Shown in pieces: positions 11,301-23,529 of a stretch of 64,000 nucleotides of DNA (positions are counted from its first letter, which is position 1; the number at the start of each line of letters is the position of its first letter). Position numbers and translations under genes: made by a program. The stretch spans positions 22,258,596 through 22,322,595 of the forward strand of contig CP099844.1 of NCBI GenBank assembly GCA_030062745.1, in the 5' to 3' direction. The notes under the pieces were generated by a model. That model was not told where the DNA came from. It was given only the letters and a program-made list of their open reading frames with translations, and searched no databases. The stretch comes from Capitulum mitella. Lineage: Eukaryota; Arthropoda; Thecostraca; Pollicipedomorpha; Pollicipedidae.

Positions 11301-13526
11301 GCGACCTTTTTAATTGGATCCAATGTGCTTCATCAATGGCTGCAATGTGTCTGATTTTTACTGGGGACGTATAGGTTGTATGTTCCGTTTCAGTAAGGAA
11401 GTGGGCTTTTACAGGACATTTTAGCAGCAGATGTGTAACGTATTTTGTGCACGCCAGATCCCCATTATTCCTAAGGTCTTTGGGTGCGTCGGAAGTGACC
11501 GTTTCGGTGGATGCCTGTCGTGTGTGCGTTCATATAATGTTGATTGTCCTGTTTTAAACACTCTCTTTTTATCTGGACGGTCATTCGGTGTTCATTGTCC
11601 GACCTCCGTTACTGAGGTTATTTTGGCTCTTAGCTTACTCAGAGCTTGTCGCTTTTCCAGTACTCGGGCTTCCAGCAGACGGCCGAAAAATGCGCCATCT
11701 GTGGACACCTCATCATGGAAATGGTTTGTGATGCGTTCACTGTTGCAATAGGCTGTGTTTTTACTGTGGCATACGCAGAGCTATATTCGTATGCTCATTG
11801 GGTCATCAAGAAAAGGCTTCAGAAAGGTAAAGCTGAGGTGGGCGAATGCCTTGCCATGCTTCGACGAAACCTGGCTCCAATAGATGACCTAAATTTACCT
11901 CTTGTGAGCGGGGCTGTCCCGCCCACTCGTCCGGTTCTTTGCAAAAACTCTTGTAACCTATGCATTCTTCGGAGTTAAGTTTACAGCTTGTGGCAAACGA
12001 GGCTGAAAGAACCAACGTCTTTGGAAATAGGATTGGGACTGCTCAGTTTATTTGACGTTCTCACAAGAAATGGTGGTAGTAAGTATTCTCTGACAGCTTA
12101 TGTAGGACATCGTTTTCTAGTTCGTGGTAAATGCCACGATGTACCAGTACTGTACCCGTCATGTTACTCGACGGGTATTTTGGTTGAATTCGGTTGCCGG
12201 CCATTTCCTGAAGTAGCGGGGGAATTTTCAGATTCTACACGCCATGGGCAAATCGTACCATCCCGGCTGTTTTCGGTGCTGTGTTTGCAACGAGTGCTTG
12301 GATGGGGTGCCATTTACGATCGACGTCGACAACAAAATATACTGCGTCAACGACTACCACAGGTACCGACATAGAATCATAAAGCACTTCCTGATGCATA
12401 TTTCCTTCATATCGTTTGATGTTCTTCATATCTGCTGCGTTCCTATTACTATGCTACTCCTAATGAATTCACCAACATGATACATTGCATGTATTTCCAA
12501 GCAGCACAGTATCTTGCCTTGCCGAGGTTTCCTAGTAACGTCAGTTTTCTGTCTTCCGGACTACGTCTCTGCGTAGTTTCTGTGTGTATGTATCCGTCTG
12601 TTCTTTGGGGCCGAAGGACGCGAGCAGGTAGTCCGTCTCGCTGTGTCTGACCAGCTGGTTGACTGCTGACCATCAGTGACGGTCTGCATTGGTGCTGTGC
12701 GCGACTGTGAAACAACGGCTTTCCGTCAAAGATATGAACAGCTGGTGCATTCTGGCCGTTGTCTCCCTCTGCTCCGTGCTGGCGAAGACGGCACGCTCTT
12801 TAACCAGCCCTCCCCTGGTGCAGGATGTTCGCGCCCAAGTGCGCCGCGTGCGGCAAGAGCATCACGCCAGTGGAGGGCACCGAGGAGACGGTGCGCGTGG
12901 TCAGCATGGACCGCGACTTCCACGTGGACTGCTACGTGTGCGAGACGTGCGGCCTGCAGCTGACGGACGAGCCCGAGCAGCGCTGCTACCCGCTGGAGGA
13001 GGCGCTGCTCTGCCGGCGCTGCCACCTGCAGCGGCTCCACCAGCTTGGACGCACCTCCACCAGCCACATGCAGGTGCGAGCCGCGGCCGAGCCACGCCAG
13101 AGAGAGATGGTGGCTCTGGCTGACTGGTGACGGTGCGGAGGGGGGGGGGGGTAAGGAGATCTCTGTAGTGTTGGAGGGAGTTGGCTCGGTATCTGGTGTG
13201 GACCAGTTGCGTACTACGTCGTTTTTGTAACTTCGGAGTTTTGCTGTCCACTGGATGTATAACGTCTTGCACCTGTTGTATAAATTTGAGGTTCAGAGCT
13301 CGATTTCCATGTGGAATCAGAGTGACAGTGTTTCTCGAGGCGTGATGTTGATGGCGATGGTGATCAGAACTGCCTGTAGTCGCTTGGGACCACGATTGTC
13401 TGAAACCTCACGTCCGTGTGAATGCTTTGTGGCGGCCGGCGCTATAATCACGTCCGTCCTGCGCAGAGCGTGGACTACAAATGCACGGACACCGGCGAGC
13501 CGACGTGGTACTACGCCTCCTCGTAA
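8347..13526 (+). CDS. jub: Ajuba LIM protein (Jub), eight coding exons
   Basis: Ajuba scaffolds act at adherens junctions and restrain Warts/LATS in the Hippo pathway. Coding exons read as 8347-9673, 10000-10213, 10583-10673, 10961-11130, 11661-11723, 12232-12362, 12824-13073 and 13467-13526; junction phases agree. The N-terminal part is low-complexity (Gly, Ala, Pro) with repeated YEN motifs and two PPxY motifs for WW domains (PPPPY near residue 184, and at 10051-10065). The charged linker [19 protein letters not shown] leads into LIM1 (CYTC..HTNC..CSC..CEED), LIM2 (CAIC..HPGC..CVC..CVND) and LIM3 (CAAC..HVDC..CETC..CRRC), each with all eight zinc ligands. The tail is YYASS. ATGG in a GCC context supports the start. 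Two apparent one-base insertions break the frame, near 9331-9338 and 10113-10130. Exon 2 seems to end at a GC donor (10214); CAG before GTCACG at 10192 is the alternative. Confidence 0.93.
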
Positions 13527-14324
13527 GCGGCGGCTGAGCGGCCGCCGGCGCCGCCGCCGGGCCGGCGCAGCCACGGCCGGGCGCCGTCCGTGACTCCCCG
13601 GAGCGCCCCCCCCCCCCCGACCGATCAAGACCGCTACCTGCCTTACGGCCCTGTGATATGTGTAGCCGAACAGAGGACACATTCCATCTCGAGGGCATTT
13701 ACTTCCGACGCGCGCTTTTGAGGTTTTGTAGTGCGGCGATGCCATGTGCGGGCCGAGGCCGCCAGCGCGGTGCTTTCTTTTCGTGTCGCCGTTTAGAGCG
13801 TGAGTTTTGTGTGCACAGCGTTCCGGCCGGGTGGGTCTCGATGTGAACTGTGCAATGCCGGAGGTTCGTCAGAGTGTACGTGAAAACCAGGTGAGTTGGA
13901 TCTCCGTAGCGGGCCGGTGTCGCGGTGCCCGCGTGCCGGACGCAGTGACGGCGCGCCGTGCGACCGTCTCCGCGTGAGTGCGAGTCCCGTCCGGACGGGG
14001 CGTGACGCCTGTTTTGAACTCTGGGTGTGTCAGTGTGGTGGCTGGCCGCGGCGGGTCGCGCGCGGGCGGCGGCCTCCGCGTGCCCCGGCCGGGCCGCCGA
14101 GCGTCAGCGAGCCAGGATCAATGTGATATTGGATCACGTGCGTGCGGAGGCGGCGGCCGGAGTGGCGGCGGGCCGGCGCCGGACGCCGCCGTCGGGCCGT
14201 CCGTCCTGCGGTGGCCGGCGGGCGCGCGGCCCGCGCCGTTGCTCCGGGCCGCCCTGCTCAACAGTGTGCGAACAGTGCCGGTGGGTAGGTACTAACCCTG
14301 GCCGCTTCCAGTCGCGGCGCTCTC
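13527..14324. other. 3' flank of jub
   Basis: GC-rich sequence follows the jub stop, including runs of G (13140-13152, in the last intron) and C (about 13606-13618). No clear AATAAA was found, so the 3' end of the transcript is not placed. No other gene was recognised. Confidence 0.5.
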
Positions 14325-14530
14325 CTCTCGTGCAGCGGGCGGACGGCCGACGTGCGGTCGTGCCTCTCGCGCCGCGGGCGGACGATGGACGTGCGGCTCC
14401 GTCTGCCGCGGGCGAGCGGTGGACGGGCGATCTCGCCTCTCGTGCAGCGGGCGGACGGCGGGCTTGCGATCTCGCCTCTCGTGCAGCGGGCGGACGGTCG
14501 CTCCTCTCCCTCGTTGCGGGCGAGTGGCGG
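14325..14530. repeat. GC-rich tandem repeat
   Basis: About five units of roughly 37 bases share GTGCAGCGGGCGGACGG and TCTCGCCTCTC. The two most alike start near 14430 and 14470. The array is open in several frames only because it is repetitive. Confidence 0.65.
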
Positions 14531-15230
14531 AGGTGTGCAGACGTCGTCGCCCGGTCTAATATACTCGTCCCGTGGGGACATCCAGCCAGCTGAGAGAACT
14601 TTGTTTTGTGCGAAGACCGGGACTGGGGTGGAACGACGGCGTTGAAGTCGCGGCTTTTTGGTGGTCCGTGGTGGTCATTGGCAGATACGCTTGCAGGTCA
14701 AGCAATTGATTCTTAACCAAGAGCTGAGATCGCGAGGTTTTCTTCACTGCATTATAATGTAGTGATCTTATACTGATTGAGAACGCTGTTTGGCAGTCGG
14801 TTTGCTAGAACACACGCAGCACAAAACATTGTTTCCATTTCACGTTGCCTTATATGCTTTGTTTGTTTATAAGCTATTTTCCTACTTCGAGGAACTCACC
14901 ACATCGTACGACCACCGACAGCATTGGATTAAGTGACAGTCGAGGCGAACAATGTTTTCGAGTGCAAGGAACAGACTAAACGAAGGCACTGTCGCAATTT
15001 CGTATTAATGGCGATTTAAATTGTATCGGTTCGTCCAATTTCGTCGCACAATGGAAGCAACACCCGTAGAGAACACAGCAGTCTGACCAGCAAAAAGTTC
15101 ACGTGCGGGCCTTCACGTTCCTAATTTTTCCTCGCGTTCTCCGCGTTAGCTGGTGAGGTGAACCGACACGCCTGCACAGTGTCCTGGTCTGGATCTGCCC
15201 ACTTCAGACGTGCCTCTGGCGGTTTCCGTG
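14531..15230. other. Region between jub and troponin C
   Basis: The two genes converge here, jub on the plus strand and troponin C on the minus strand. No gene or repeat was recognised. Confidence 0.5.
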
Positions 15231-15236
15231 TTTATT
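15231..15236 (-). other. Polyadenylation signal AATAAA for troponin C
   Basis: On the minus strand AATAAA lies 85 bases beyond the stop codon of the distal terminal exon. No equivalent signal was seen soon after the proximal terminal exon, so both transcript forms may end here. Confidence 0.55.
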
Positions 15237-15320
15237 GGACGCGACAGACGATCGTGAGCGGCGGTGTGGCGACAGATGCGGGCGTCCGGGCCGCCGCACC
15301 ATCAGAGGACGTCCGGCGAC

Positions 15321-15349
15321 TCACTCGCCGGCCATCATCTCCATAAACT
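15321..15349 (-). CDS. Troponin C distal alternative last exon
   Basis: After a CTGTTTGCAG acceptor, AG completes the split Glu codon and the frame reads FMEMMAGE then TGA. It fits the phase-1 donor at 17425/17424, giving [12 protein letters not shown] at the C-terminus. AATAAA follows 85 bases later. Confidence 0.75.
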
Positions 15350-18300
15350 CTGCAAACAGAGGACAGGCTCAGGGCAGGCCGATCCTGCTCTGGACAGGCG
15401 TTCTGGATGCGCTGGATTTGTTCTCTATAGAGGAATATTGATGGTATGCGTATTTGATGCTTGGTTTACAAAAGCGTACCGGAAACGGAAGCCTCACAGA
15501 CCCTTTGGAGAAGGCCATAGAGAAAAAGCCTCAATGATTCGCCCCTCCTTTAGAAATGCTTGTCATGCTGGTGCATCATTGGGCATCGGGATAACTTTAA
15601 ATCAGTTCGGAAAGTGCGCCGCACTCTTTTCAGTACATAGACAAACCACAGCACAGAACGGACATAATGAAACATAACAGACTGCTCACGTTGAAACGGA
15701 CTGAAATACTTTTACGGAACAACAAAAATAAGAAGAGGAACAAAACATTTAAACGAACTGTCTAAACAAACACGTGACGGGCAGACAGCCGCACAAACAG
15801 TTGAAAACGACGCTCCATCCCAATCCCGTGTCTTTTTGGCTGGCGAGCGGAAAGGTATCACTCGCCGAACTCGTCAGACAGGAGCTCGTTTCAACACAGA
15901 CGCGGAACGCGAATAACAGTCACTCTGTGGATGTGGATAACGAACCGGGGGGGGGCGAGGTGCAGAGCAGATCAGCACACCAAGCCTGGGGAGAGTGGCG
16001 AGCTCATGACTTCATGCTTTCTGCAGACTCTAACCGAAGGGCATGCACTAGTTGTCCAGATGGCGGTCCGGGCTCTGCCGTCCTGGGATTACCGTTGGCA
16101 CCGAATGGATAGCGCGGTACCTGCCTGCACATTATGGACCGCATCGTCTCAGAAGAGGACGCGACCGCGCCAAACGCCGCTGGGTGATGACCGTGAATCC
16201 AATGACTTTCTCATCTTAGTTTGGGAAGTCTTGAGGCCTGTGGCTGGGAGACATGCGAACGCCCGGACTGCGAGAGCAATTTAGGTGAGCTGCAGTCACC
16301 ATGGGCCTTCAGGCAGGGCCTAACAGATCGCCCTTGCGCCATCCAGTCGTTTTCGTGCCAAGGATGCCTCAGGAGGGTCCCAGCCCGGCCGCGCGATCAG
16401 AACGTACCGAAGCCCGGCGCAAGCAGGACGTGAACTAGCCCGTCATCATTTCCATGAACTCTGAAACCACAACATACGGCCTATGGGTCGACGAAGCGAG
16501 AGTCCCCTGCTCCGCCGGCAGTGCAGGAGGCCAGTTAGCTGACCCTAGCCAAAAACGGCGATGGCGGCAAAGCGTTAAAGGTGCTACTCGCCTCGCAGCA
16601 GTGGTGCTCTAACTTCTAGAAGCTGCTGAAGCGACAAGTGACGCGGGCCTCCTCCTTGCTAGGATCAATTGGTACGAGATGTCAATCATGCTATGCGAAT
16701 AGACGTAGTTGGGGTCGTCTCCCAAGACCCGATATTTTTACGTACAATCTGTGTTCTGTGGGCCATTAAATGTGCTCGTGCAGTTACGAAAATAGGTGGC
16801 GGTTTTAACTGTACAAGCCGATTTACACATCGCATCTTGCTGAAATAATTCTTGTTATGTATTATTATGTACGGATGATTTGCAACGAAGAGACTTGACA
16901 GCGGCCCACTGTGATGTTAATTGCCTTATTCCTTACCAACCTGAGAATGGCTCATCCAAGTCAGTCTGTTGTTTCCCAGAACGTTGGCCTGAAATGTTTC
17001 CTATCGCTGCTGGGATTTACCCGCTGCTTTCCCTTCCGTTAGCTTTGAAATTAAATGAGCCACTTAACGAATGCAGCTTCTTTTTCATTACGTCATGCAT
17101 TTGTGGCGAGTGCGTAGACATTGCCAGTGTTCGTGAAGTCGGGCTTCAGTGATGTACATACATACAGAGCTCGTAGTGCTGTAACCCCACGTGGTGGTTT
17201 GAAATCTGAACGCGCCCTCGCTCCCGCAGCTGCCTAAGGGGTTCCGGGTTAGTCCGAGGGAACCCTGCTGCTCTTGTAAACCTGACGTCATACCGCACGT
17301 CACCGGTGACCGGCCAGTGTCAGGACGTGGCTGCCTGAGCTGCCGTGACTGATGGACCCGTCAGAGGGGGGAGGGTTCTGCGCGATAGAGGACGACACGT
17401 CCCGCTCTGGAGCCGTTCAAGTACCGTCAAAGTCGAGCGTGCCAGAGCCGTCCGTGTCCACCTCCTCAATGATGCCGTCCAGGTCCTCCGACGTCAGCTT
17501 GTCGTCCAGCGCCTTTAGGATCTCCTTCAGCACCTGCGTCGTGATGTAGCCGTTGCCTGGTGGTCAGGGGACGATGTGGGTGAGCTGGCTCTTGCGTTTA
17601 CTGAGGTTTACTAGTTTTGGAGGTGATATAAAGAACTTCCTCTGAAAAGTCCGTTTGTAGACTGTTTATGTCTTTTATGAACAGGGTTAAAAGAGTGAGT
17701 CGTCAAATGATGGTTGCATTATGCTGCGAAGTCCGAACACTGATCGCAGGAAAAATACATATTTTAATATGCTGGGATTAAATCATCTGGTAGGACGGAC
17801 TCACCCTCCTTGTCATATAGCCGAAAGGCTTCCTTCAGTTCCTGCTGCATGGCCTCGTCATCCTCCTCTTCCAGGAAGTTGGAAGCGACACTCACGAAGC
17901 TGTCAAAGTCGAGCTTTCCGTCTGCAATCCGGGAGGAAGTCCTCATTACGCCGAGACGCGCCGGAAATAAGATAATGGCTACGTTAATTATCTACATGGC
18001 ACTTCAGCTCTGCGGCGCGCCAGCACGTTTTCACTCACGCACGCGAGCGTGACTCACGCGCCACGCTCGTGCGCGCTGTACGGATACTGTCACTCGCCAA
18101 TTATCTGTCAGGCCCATGGCGTTCCGCCGTAGCAGACGCACAGCAGGAGAGGCGAACATGACTAAAATACCAGGTCAGAGGACGATATTTTTGGAGCGCC
18201 TGGCGCTACGTTTTCATTATTTGCGTTTATTTTTGACGGCGATAGTTTTCACCCAGTGCATTTACGTACCGTAACAGCTAGTTTACCATTTTGGTGTGCT

Positions 18301-18794
18301 TTCGATCGAGACAAGAATCAGGTGTTGAGAGCAACGTCGAATGCGTGGGCATCAAAGTAAACTATTCATTCAGTATCTCTCCATTCAATGCGGATTCGTA
18401 TCATGTATGTTCGCGCGCACACACGCAAGAAATAATAATGAGTCGTTTAGGCGTGAGTCGTTCCAGTCCATAAATTTGGATGGATTTCATGGATTTCAAT
18501 CTAATAAAACACAATCAATTCACAACAGGCAACATATGACGATAGAACAAGTACCAACAGCCCAACTACCTTACTCCCACCTCGTCTCCGTATATTACGG
18601 GCGACCATCATGGTGACGACAGTGGTTCTGTGGCCGGTGCTCGCGCCCCTGACCTTTGGCCTTGTTCTCGCAGAGAGTCTTGAGCTCGTCATCGTCGAAC
18701 TGCTGCCCCATTGTGTTGAGAATGGCGGCAACCTTGTTGACCTCGATGGACCCCGTCTTCTTCTGGTCGAACATGCCGAATGCCTTCTTGAGCA
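15321..18794 (-). CDS. Troponin C, partial (first exon not found)
   Basis: Troponin C is the EF-hand calcium sensor of the thin filament in striated muscle. Read on the minus strand, the exons are 18794-18654 ([14 protein letters not shown]..), 17921-17805 ([27 protein letters not shown]), 17556-17425 ([24 protein letters not shown]) and one of two short last exons. Every junction keeps frame (phase 1 each time), and 137-138 residues are covered of the usual ~150. Loop IV ([12 protein letters not shown]) is a canonical calcium site. Loops I ([12 protein letters not shown]), II ([12 protein letters not shown]) and III ([12 protein letters not shown]) lack the acidic residue at position 12. The first ~12 residues must lie in an exon above 18795. 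The exon-2 acceptor (TTCAAG) is inferred, because an in-frame stop lies just upstream. Confidence 0.9.
16435..16460 (-). CDS. Troponin C proximal alternative last exon
   Basis: After a TGGTTTCAG acceptor, AG completes the split Glu codon and the frame reads FMEMMTG then TAG. It also fits the phase-1 donor at 17425. It lies 1.1 kb closer to exon 4 than the distal version, so the two are alternatives. Each ends in its own stop, so a transcript uses one or the other as coding. Confidence 0.75.
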
Positions 18795-21340
18795 CTTGAA
18801 GCATATGGTGCATCGATTAATTCTGCAAGCTTGCTTGTTATGTACACAGCTATAATTAGCATCACGACCCGTCACATACATTGTTCTTCGGGACAAACCT
18901 CTTTTTGCGCTGATTTTTTTGCGATCAAGTGCATTTTGGACCTGCCGACTTACGCCATAATGATTTCCGGCTTGAAGACAATGACTCACGTGAAGCGTCG
19001 CACAGCGCACTTGGCGCACCAATGAACCTATGAACTATGTGTGTTTAACGTAAACGGATGTTTTACACGCTACCCTACGGATGTGTAAGCTATGTATATC
19101 ACTTCTTAATACGGTACACTACCGAATCGACGCAATGTTGACCTTTGTCGTGTTTCCAAACTACCTCAAAAGCCGAGGAGTTCAGATCTCGTTTGGCCTG
19201 ACCAGGGCTTCGATGCTGGCTGATCCGCCGCCGCCGGGCGAGTCCGGACGCGGTCATCGGGCGGGCGCCGCTGCTCGCCGCCGCGCCGCCTTGGCCGCGG
19301 CGCTGCGCCGGGGGCATCCATCGCGATCGGCCCGCGGCGGCCGACGGCCGGCGGCCGCGCTGGCGGCCGGCCGGCGCAGCCTAATTAAGGCGGCCGCTCC
19401 TCCCCAGCTATGTGGCTGGCCGCCATCAGCGCGCTGTCACCGCGGCCGCCGCCCAGACGGGTCAGGCGGCGGCTGGGACGGCCGGGGCGGCCACCCACTG
19501 GCCGGGCGGCACAGCCAGGGGACGCTTAAGAGGGTTCTACAGAGCGCGGCCTGCACCAAGCTGACCGTTATTCCGGAACAGCGTACAATGCTGCGTCAGC
19601 CCCGTTAACTACTCGCTCTCCGCCTACAATGTGTCCTCTGCCGCGTCTGCAGAGCAATCCATGATGAGTATCGCTCCACGTGACCCTACTCCAGACGATT
19701 ATGGGGTACCTTGCTTACGGGTATGGTCTGATCCTATGAGCGCGGACAGCTGTCATGAGCGCGGCCAATAAACACAGCTGTACGGCCATTATGTGTGGGA
19801 CAGATCCTCGACGGCGCGCGGACAGGGACTGATCCCTGCGGGGTCGACCTCAAGGCCAGATGTTGGCAGACCTTGCCAACCGGGTCTCTGGGGACATCTT
19901 GATCCTGACGTGTATCGTTTCATCGTCAGGGTATGTCAATGGCGTATTTGGAAATGGTCAAAGGGGAGGCCCATACAATGTTAAAACGGCGTCGGTTTTT
20001 CAGGAATGTCATCATATATTGGAGGCGTCCTTTCAAGCCCCGGAGACGCTCTCTCGGGCCAAAATGGCTCATTTTCAGGTCTGGTGGCGCCGTTCTGGCC
20101 TCAGGGCCGCAGCTGGAGCTCCAAGGGGACGATGTCTTACATGCATGAGAAATCATCAGCGGCATACCAAGGCAAAAAAGTTTTAATGACAGCTGGTCAG
20201 CTAATATAGCGCTTTCGGCTCCTTATTGGCCACTAATCGCCATACCTGATAAGAGTGCCTGTGGTGCCAAAGGGGAGGGTCATGTTACAATGGCCCTTTT
20301 CATCAAAATCTACCACGGGGAACATTATGGATGCTTTGTTGTCGGTTGGACTCCTAAAGCTAATTTTCCTAAAGCTTATTTTCCTGGTTATGCTCTGAAT
20401 TTAAAATTAATGTGAAGTATGTGTACACGTCTAGAACATACCTATTGGTCGCTCATTACGTTTTAGTTGTTTCGACATGTTGACACTGGACGACACTTCC
20501 TGGTCAAGTGACTAAATTCCGACAGAAGAGCGTCATTCTAAAGCTATATCATCACGGCACAGCAGACTGGAGCTAGAGTAGCCCACGCAAACAAGCTGCT
20601 TTAAAGTCACGTCACTATGACAGCTCCATCGTATGGAGCCCCGCTTCCTTTAAACTTATACTATCTCTATCGTGTCCCGAATATGTCGTTTTTTACGACG
20701 AGCCTAATGGAAGCATGGACACTTATAAGCCATGTATGAGTTTCGCCTCACTAAACAGTGGCTAGTTGCAGGAAAATGTGGATGCCTCGTCAACCATGCA
20801 TGCTGGCATCCGCGACGTGCAACGACTACCGGTCTTACTTTCGAGCTGCTCCGGTCCTACTTCGATATCCTGTGACAAAAACACGGCGTTCAAGGCAACG
20901 AAACAGACATCGAGCGTAACACGACAGTGAAACGCACTGGGGTATTGGGCATGAGGCAGTTTACGTGGAGGATGATACTAAATGCACTTAATGTGGGAAA
21001 ACGCAAAGATGTACCCTGTTTGGTATCTAAATAAAGATATAAATAATAAAAGGTAAATATATAAACATAAATATATATAACCTGTTCAGTAAGCTGCAGG
21101 TGAGAAATCAGTTTTTTTTAGCAATTACCTAAGACAGTATTGTAGCCAAACTAGACGGTCTTGGCGCGCAAAATAAAATTTGTTGGACACGCCACCTGGT
21201 AATGGTAATGACTCATTGCTGGGATGCGTTATTATCTTTTTTGGGACATTGGTTGCTTTTAACTTACATAGATTATTTGAGAATGGCTGGGGGAAATAAT
21301 CTAATGAGAAGTCTTAGATAAATGGTGTGCATTCAAAGAA
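18795..21340. other. Upstream region of troponin C
   Basis: This stretch should contain the first troponin C exon and promoter, but I could not identify them. A GC-rich island at about 19220-19520 contains a CCTAATTAAGG homeodomain-type core in a CGGCC-rich background and could be regulatory. No other gene was recognised. Confidence 0.4.
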
Positions 21341-21422
21341 TGACGTTAACAACGTTACGGGAATAAAGTCTTAGGTGATTGTGTTACCGTAAACGTTACC
21401 AACGTTACGGGAATGATGTCTT
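21341..21422 (+). repeat. Short direct repeat with ACGTTACGGGAAT
   Basis: CAACGTTACGGGAAT followed by AA or GA and TGTCTT/AGTCTT occurs twice about 52 bases apart, with further ACGTTA words between. It lies just outside the Penelope-like element. Confidence 0.6.
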
Positions 21423-21500
21423 TGTGAGATGACGGTGTGAACAAAATAATCCTGTTTTCGTGTTGAGGCACCCATTTGTTGCCATCGCTATTTTATATAC

Positions 21501-21503
<3 letters not shown>

Positions 21504-21544
<41 letters not shown>
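21504..21544. repeat. (AT)n microsatellite
   Basis: About 20 AT units lie beside the 3' end of the minus-strand Penelope-like copy. A matching TA-rich run lies at 24306-24350 beside the plus-strand copy, so it may belong to the element ends. Confidence 0.9.
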
Positions 21545-21550
<6 letters not shown>

Positions 21551-21599
21551 TTATTTATTTATTTCTTTAAACTAAATTTAAAACTACAGGCGACCTGCC

Positions 21600-23400
21600 A
21601 TCGATGATCTTCTTTGATTTGATTTCGACTGTTCGTATGAGTCGTTTTGTTTTCAATGAATGTTCATTAATAACGTTGCCATTGTTCATTATAATATAAA
21701 AAAAACAAACAAAAAATCATATTTTATTATCGCTCTAACGTTTCGTCTACGCATGAGACATCTTCAGAGAAAAGTATGGGTAGACGACATTTGTCTGATT
21801 TAAATTAAAAAAAGCATAAAGTTAATAAAGACCTTGCCCTAATAATTCGCACACATAATTAAACATGGACAAAAAACCAACACTAAAACAATACACGGCA
21901 GATCGAAACAGCACCTACTCACATATTCATAGTCTAGGCACTAGCGGTGGCCCTTCAAGCAAATGCGAAGTCCCATGCGCGTTAACCTGGCGATTAATTA
22001 GAGGGTCCATATGCCGAATGAATATGACCTCAAGAGCCGCTAGGCGCTTTTTATCCGTTGCCCTCGCCAGGATCTTTATGTCCGAGGTGATGGTGCGACG
22101 AGCGAAGTGCTCATGGCGGTGTTGTTCCGTGTGAGTAAGTGAGCCTCCGTGTTGCAAGTGCATGGTTATGCGTCTTGTCAGGAAGGTTGTGGTGTTGCCG
22201 ATGTAGGCACTGTTGGAAACGAGTGCGCAGTCTCCCAAAGGACATTTGTAGTGAAACACGATGCTTGTTTGTTTTAATATCGCTGGGTCACCTGACATGT
22301 TGTTTTTTCAAGATCAAGGAGGCAATTGTTGGACTTCTGTAGTAGATTTTCTACACGGTCTTGCCTGTTGTGTCTTTTGCTTTGCAGATGCGGCCTATGA
22401 TGTTACGGAGTGCCTTTTCATCCAATCGGTAGCCAAAAGACATCACATTTTTATAGAAGCGGTGGTTTGTGCTGCCGAGTTCAGTTAGTGCCACAGGATT
22501 CAGGTGTCTGGTGACTGCGCGCTTGATTTCTGCATCGATGACAGAGATGGGATAGTTGTTATTGACCAATATTTGCTTAGCTCTTTTCAGCTCCTGGTTT
22601 ACCAGAGCCCAGGTGAACAGTGCTTCAACGCTCGCTTGACGTTGCCTTAACCACGCTAGTTTTGTACTTTCAAGGCATAGGCTAGCGCCATTTAGTCACT
22701 TTTCAGCGTCAGTTGGCTTGCGGAATATGCTGGTGTGATACGAGTTTGTTGACGCGTCGATGCTGACGTTCGGAAAACTGATTTTGTTTTCTATGCTGTT
22801 TCCGATGGTGAACCGAAACCCTGACGCCTCCTCGTGCCATGATTTCAACTGAATGAGGCAGCTTATGTCTCGGACGTCCAAGTGTCGTCAGTGTAACGGC
22901 AGCACAAGAAAGGTCTGTTATATTTGTCCCTCAAGACTTCTTCTTCGACCGCTGCCATGAATGTTTGGGCAAATAACACTCCGAGTGGCGAGCCCGTTGC
23001 GATGCCGTCCGTCTGGTAGAAGAGCTTGCCTTGGGGACATCTGAATGGTGCTTCCCTTATGCACAGCCGCAGTATTTCAGACATAATGCATTCTGGAATG
23101 TCGGGTGCCGGTATGTTTTCTTGGTGGTAGCCACACTGACATAGAATGCCGATCGTTCTTTCCACTGGTACGCTCGTGAACAGACTTCTTACGTCTAGAG
23201 ACGCAAGAGTCCTTCTCATTGTTTTGGTGTTCAACAAGTCGACGAATTTGGCTGATGATTACAGAGAATACGTCAGAGATACATTCGGATTCAAACAAAA
23301 TTTTGTTTAACTCTTTCGCAAGGTGGTAGGCAGACGACTGACTGACGTGCCGAAACACAAGACTTGACTGAAGACACGGACGCTTGAGTCCAAGAGGCTG
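21600..23400 (-). mobile_element. Penelope-like retroelement, broken
   Basis: On the minus strand the order is reverse transcriptase, then GIY-YIG endonuclease, as in Penelope-like elements. RT signatures are SLDVRSLFTSVPV (about 23165-23205), QTDGIATGSPLGVLFAQTFM (about 22957-23016) and YTDD (22884-22895). The endonuclease part has CPLGDC, AYIG, HEHFARRT and ALEVIFIRHMDPLINRQ (about 21960-22240). RT blocks fall in different frames, so the copy is not functional. The 3' end carries a CTGAAGA..AGACGAAACG stem-loop at about 21735-21770. The element's left part is repeated in inverted orientation at 23530-24300. Confidence 0.88.
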
Positions 23401-23529
23401 TGCGTCCTAACCACAACAGACAAATAAGTCAGGTGGTAGGTTGGCAGGGGCATTGGGGAAAAAATCGGTCGTAGTGGGTTCTCAACCTCATGCGTCCTGA
23501 CCTTGCCGTAGAAATGCCCCGGCTAATAT

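Noticed and set aside
15850-15875. Possible third troponin C last exon (minus-strand GAGTTCGGCGAGTGA)
   Set aside because: No proper acceptor, and it lacks the FMEMM core shared by the two good candidates.
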